DNA of 64,000 nucleotides from Sipunculus nudus (Eukaryota; Annelida; Sipuncula; Golfingiida; Sipunculidae): the NCBI GenBank assembly GCA_026874595.1, contig CM049319.1:2694601-2758600 (forward strand), read 5' to 3'. The notes below the pieces were generated by a model. The model searched no databases, had not been told where the DNA came from, and saw only the letters and a program-made list of their open reading frames with translations. The translations under genes and the position numbers were made by a program. Each line of letters begins with the position of its first letter. The stretch's first letter is position 1. Positions 61,244 to 64,000 of this stretch are shown here, piece by piece.

Positions 61244-62460
61244 AAGCTGCCCAGGATGTATAAACCTGCAAAATTTCAGGTGGATAAGTCAAACCACTTC
61301 TGAGATATGAGTGATTTTATCCCAAGGCAGATGAACAGATGGGTGCTGTGCATTAATGGTTGCAGGTGGCGCCACCAGTTTTGCCTATGATGAAGAGCAA
61401 TGCGAGATCTATGCACATGCAAAATTTTGGCCCAATCAGTCAAACAGTTCTCGAGATGTGAGCTTTGATGTCTGCAGTGTAAACCTGAATGTAGGTGGCG
61501 CTTCCTGTCATAAATCGAGAAAGCTTTACAGGATGTATTAACCTGCTAAATTTCAGATGGATAAGTCAAACAACTGCAGAGATAAGAGTGATTTTATCCC
61601 AAGACAGATGAACAGATGGACGCTGTGCATAAGTGGTTGCAGATGGCGCCACCAGTTTTGCCCATGATGAAGAGCTATGTGAGATCTATTCACATGCAAA
61701 ATTTTGGCCCAATCGGTCAAACGGTTCCCGAGATATTAGCTTGGAGGTCTGCAGAGTAAACATGAATGTAGGTGGCGCCACCTGTCATCAAATCGAGAAA
61801 GCTTTCCAGGATGTATTTACCTGGAAAATTTCAGATGGATAAGTCAAACCACTGCTGAGATATGAGTGATTTTATCCCAAGGCAGATGAACAGATGAGTG
61901 CTGTGCATTAATGGTTGCAGGTGGCGCCACCAGTTTTGCCTATGGTGAAGAGCTATGTGAGATCTATACACATGCAAATTTTGGCCCAATCAGTCAAACG
62001 GTTCCCGAGATATGAGCTTGGATGTCTGCAGAGTAAACCTGAATGTAGGTGCACCACCTGTCATAAAATCAAACAAGGGACCTATGGGTCACGACGCTCA
62101 GCTGTTATATATGATAAAAAATATTATTTAGAAATGAGGCACATGCTGGTTTTGTGTGGTAATAAATAAAAGTCTCCACAGTAAACGTGAATGTAGGTGG
62201 CGCCACCTGTCATAAAATCAAGAAAGCTGTCCAGGATGTATAAACCTGCAAATTTCAGGTGGATAAGTCAAACCAATGCTGAGATATGAGTGATTTATCC
62301 CAAGGCAGATGAACAGATGGACTCTGTGCAAAAATGGTTGCAGGTGGCGCCACCATTTTTAGTGTATGTTATAAAGCTATCAAAGGGCTACATTTGTGCT
62401 AAATTTTTAGCCTGATCGGTCAAACGGTTCCCAAAATATGCGGGTTTATGTGTGGAAACA
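61244..62460. repeat. Repeat block C (GGTGGCGCCACC monomers)
   Basis: At least four dimers, beginning directly after the hairpin tail of the preceding family. 61883-62170 repeats the end of block B including its non-satellite segment. Further dimers continue to the variant monomer near 62345-62450, as in block A. Confidence 0.85.
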
Positions 62461-63405
62461 GACGCAAAAATGGACGCTCGGCAGGAGGAAAGGTCAAAGG
62501 TCAACCAAAAATGAGGGCACAGCAGTTCAAATGTGACCTGATGAAAAACCCAATTCACTTAAAATGCAAACCAAGTTTTTTCAAATAGTTGAAAGATATA
62601 GTTCCAATAATGTGGGAATTCTGCATCTAAACATTGTCTAGATGTCTAGACGCTGTGTCTAGATGTCTAGACACATTGTCTAGACAACCCCCCCCCCCAG
62701 CCAGGTCAGTTGCCATGGTGATGTCTGGAACCCACCTGTTTGTACTGAGTGACCTCTTGACTTGGTTGCTGAAACTCAGATTGTTTTCAAATACAGAAAG
62801 TCTTTTTCAATTGCTACAATGTTTTTTTAAAACTGTATTTACCCAATCTATTCTTATAAAACTGGCAGAACCCTACCATAGAATAATTCTTGTAAAGTTC
62901 AAACCAATCAGCTTAACAGTTTCATCATAAATCAGTGTATAAGCTAGAAGAGTTTAAAATTACATTTTTCGCTTGTAAAAAGCACATCAATGTAGGTGGC
63001 GCCACCAATACCTCAAAATCAGATATGACATATGTGACAAACATTAGTATAAAATTTGGTGATTATAGCTGTAGCCATTTCTGAGATTTTAATTTTAGTG
63101 TGCTTTTTTGGACAGATGACTAAGTTCAACCTCCTGTAACTCGGCCAAAAATCTCCGAACTGGAACCATTCGAACAAACTTGAGAGAGATGATAAAATGT
63201 AAATTAATGCAGATACCCAAAAATAAGCTCCAGGGCACCAAGTTTCACATGTGACTAATTCTTACATATAATTTGGAGCTGCTAGCTCCAACGGTTTCTG
63301 ACTTACAGCCATGGACGGCGGAAAGCCAGCCCTGGACTGCGGACGGCTGACGACAGACGGCTGACGATGGACGGACGACGCTGCGCCATCGCATAAGCTC
63401 ACAAT
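62461..63405. repeat. Repeat block D (copy of the second half of block A)
   Basis: Collinear with 56160-57195: GACGCAAAAATGGACGC, the GTCTAGA-palindrome segment followed by poly-C (62687-62697), TCAGTTGCCATGGTGATGTC, a palindrome-tagged monomer at 62994, and the GACGGACGACG...CATCGCATAAGCTCAC tail. A deletion of about 100 bp relative to block A falls near 63190. Confidence 0.85.
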
Positions 63406-63505
63406 TTCGCTAAAAAATCTACATTATGACAGGAACTGTTGATTTAGATAAAATAGGATTCACCTGCAAAAGCAGACTTAGAGGACTACAACAGTACTTT
63501 GCAAA

Positions 63506-64000
63506 ACTAGAATACGGGTAGTCGACAAGCGACTAGGTGTATCCGCCTAAATCAGAGTGGAACGGGTGAAGTGAGGCATGGATTGAGTGGCAAGGGGAAA
63601 TAGAGTGAAGTGTTGCATATTAGCATGGATGTCTGCAGCCAAACTGTGTATGTAGGTTGCGCCACCTACCACAAAATCCAGAAAGCCGTCCAAGTTGTAT
63701 ACATATGCAAAATTTAAGGCAGACAAGTCAAACCACTACATGTATATGAGTGATTTTTGCCCTTGGCAGACAAACAGATGGACGCTATGCAAAAATGGTT
63801 GCAGGTGGCGCCACCAGTTTTGCCTATGATAAAGAGCTATGTGAGAACTATACACATGCAAAACTTTGGCCCAATCGGTCAAACGGTTCCCAAGATATGA
63901 GCTTGGATATCTGCTGCATACACTAGAGAGTAGGTGGCGCCACCTGTCATAAAATCAAGAGCTGTCATGGATGTATAAACCTGCAAAATTTTAGGCAGAT
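63506..64000. repeat. Repeat block E (head and first monomers, runs off the window)
   Basis: Starts with the same head as block A (AAACTAGAATACGGGTAGTC, GTCGACAAGCGACT), then GGTTGCGCCACC, GGTGGCGCCACC at about 63806 and again near 63933. The element continues past the window edge. Confidence 0.85.

Overview
The window is eukaryotic and animal. It is AT-rich, with long TA, TC and poly-C tracts, spliced genes with GT..AG introns, and dense transposon relics. The repeat styles (tails of GACGGACGG type ending in a small hairpin, a mollusc-like mix of Gypsy elements) and an SMB-domain Methuselah-like receptor suggest a mollusc, most likely a bivalve. That assignment is inference from style, not from a marker gene. 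Nothing prokaryotic is present.

Layout. 1-14104 is mostly non-coding: a TTAA-flanked MITE (601-2046), a small two-exon minus-strand gene candidate (3238-3502), two inverted copies of a ~250-bp repeat (3613-3852, 7001-7270) and a pogo/Tigger-like element inserted in a TA tract (11372-12300). 14105-29060 is a nest of LTR retrotransposons. It holds a minus-strand Gypsy element without visible LTRs and a plus-strand Ty3/Gypsy element whose integrase lies upstream of its reverse transcriptase (the Gmr1-type order). A truncated second copy of the latter carries an 8-bp-TSD DNA transposon. There are also two ~1.43-kb direct repeats and an outer pair of 329-bp LTR-like repeats.

31863-34292 (minus) encodes a somatomedin-B / class B-like seven-transmembrane receptor. 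Its long frame is interrupted by one TAA exactly between ectodomain and TM1. 38005-38956 is a satellite of eleven 86-bp units. 42355-43576 (plus) is a two-exon gene for a two-TM, cysteine-rich, double-PPxY protein with seven 46-bp repeats abutting its start. A decayed copy lies ~6 kb downstream at 48374-48712. 47710-48015 may encode a small secreted protein.

50597-54285 holds a Gypsy RT relic, a MITE, and the probable 3' end of an unidentified minus-strand gene (exons at 54121-54285 and 53295-53393, then a long 3' UTR). From 54898 to the end the window is a repeat field built from ~139-bp monomers, most tagged with the palindrome GGTGGCGCCACC and arranged as dimers and larger duplicated blocks. 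A Harbinger-like MITE (58516-58852) and a second repeat family with 675-bp periodicity (59820-61243) are embedded in it.

Host genes are few and unlinked in function. Almost all remaining structure comes from mobile elements and tandem repeats.
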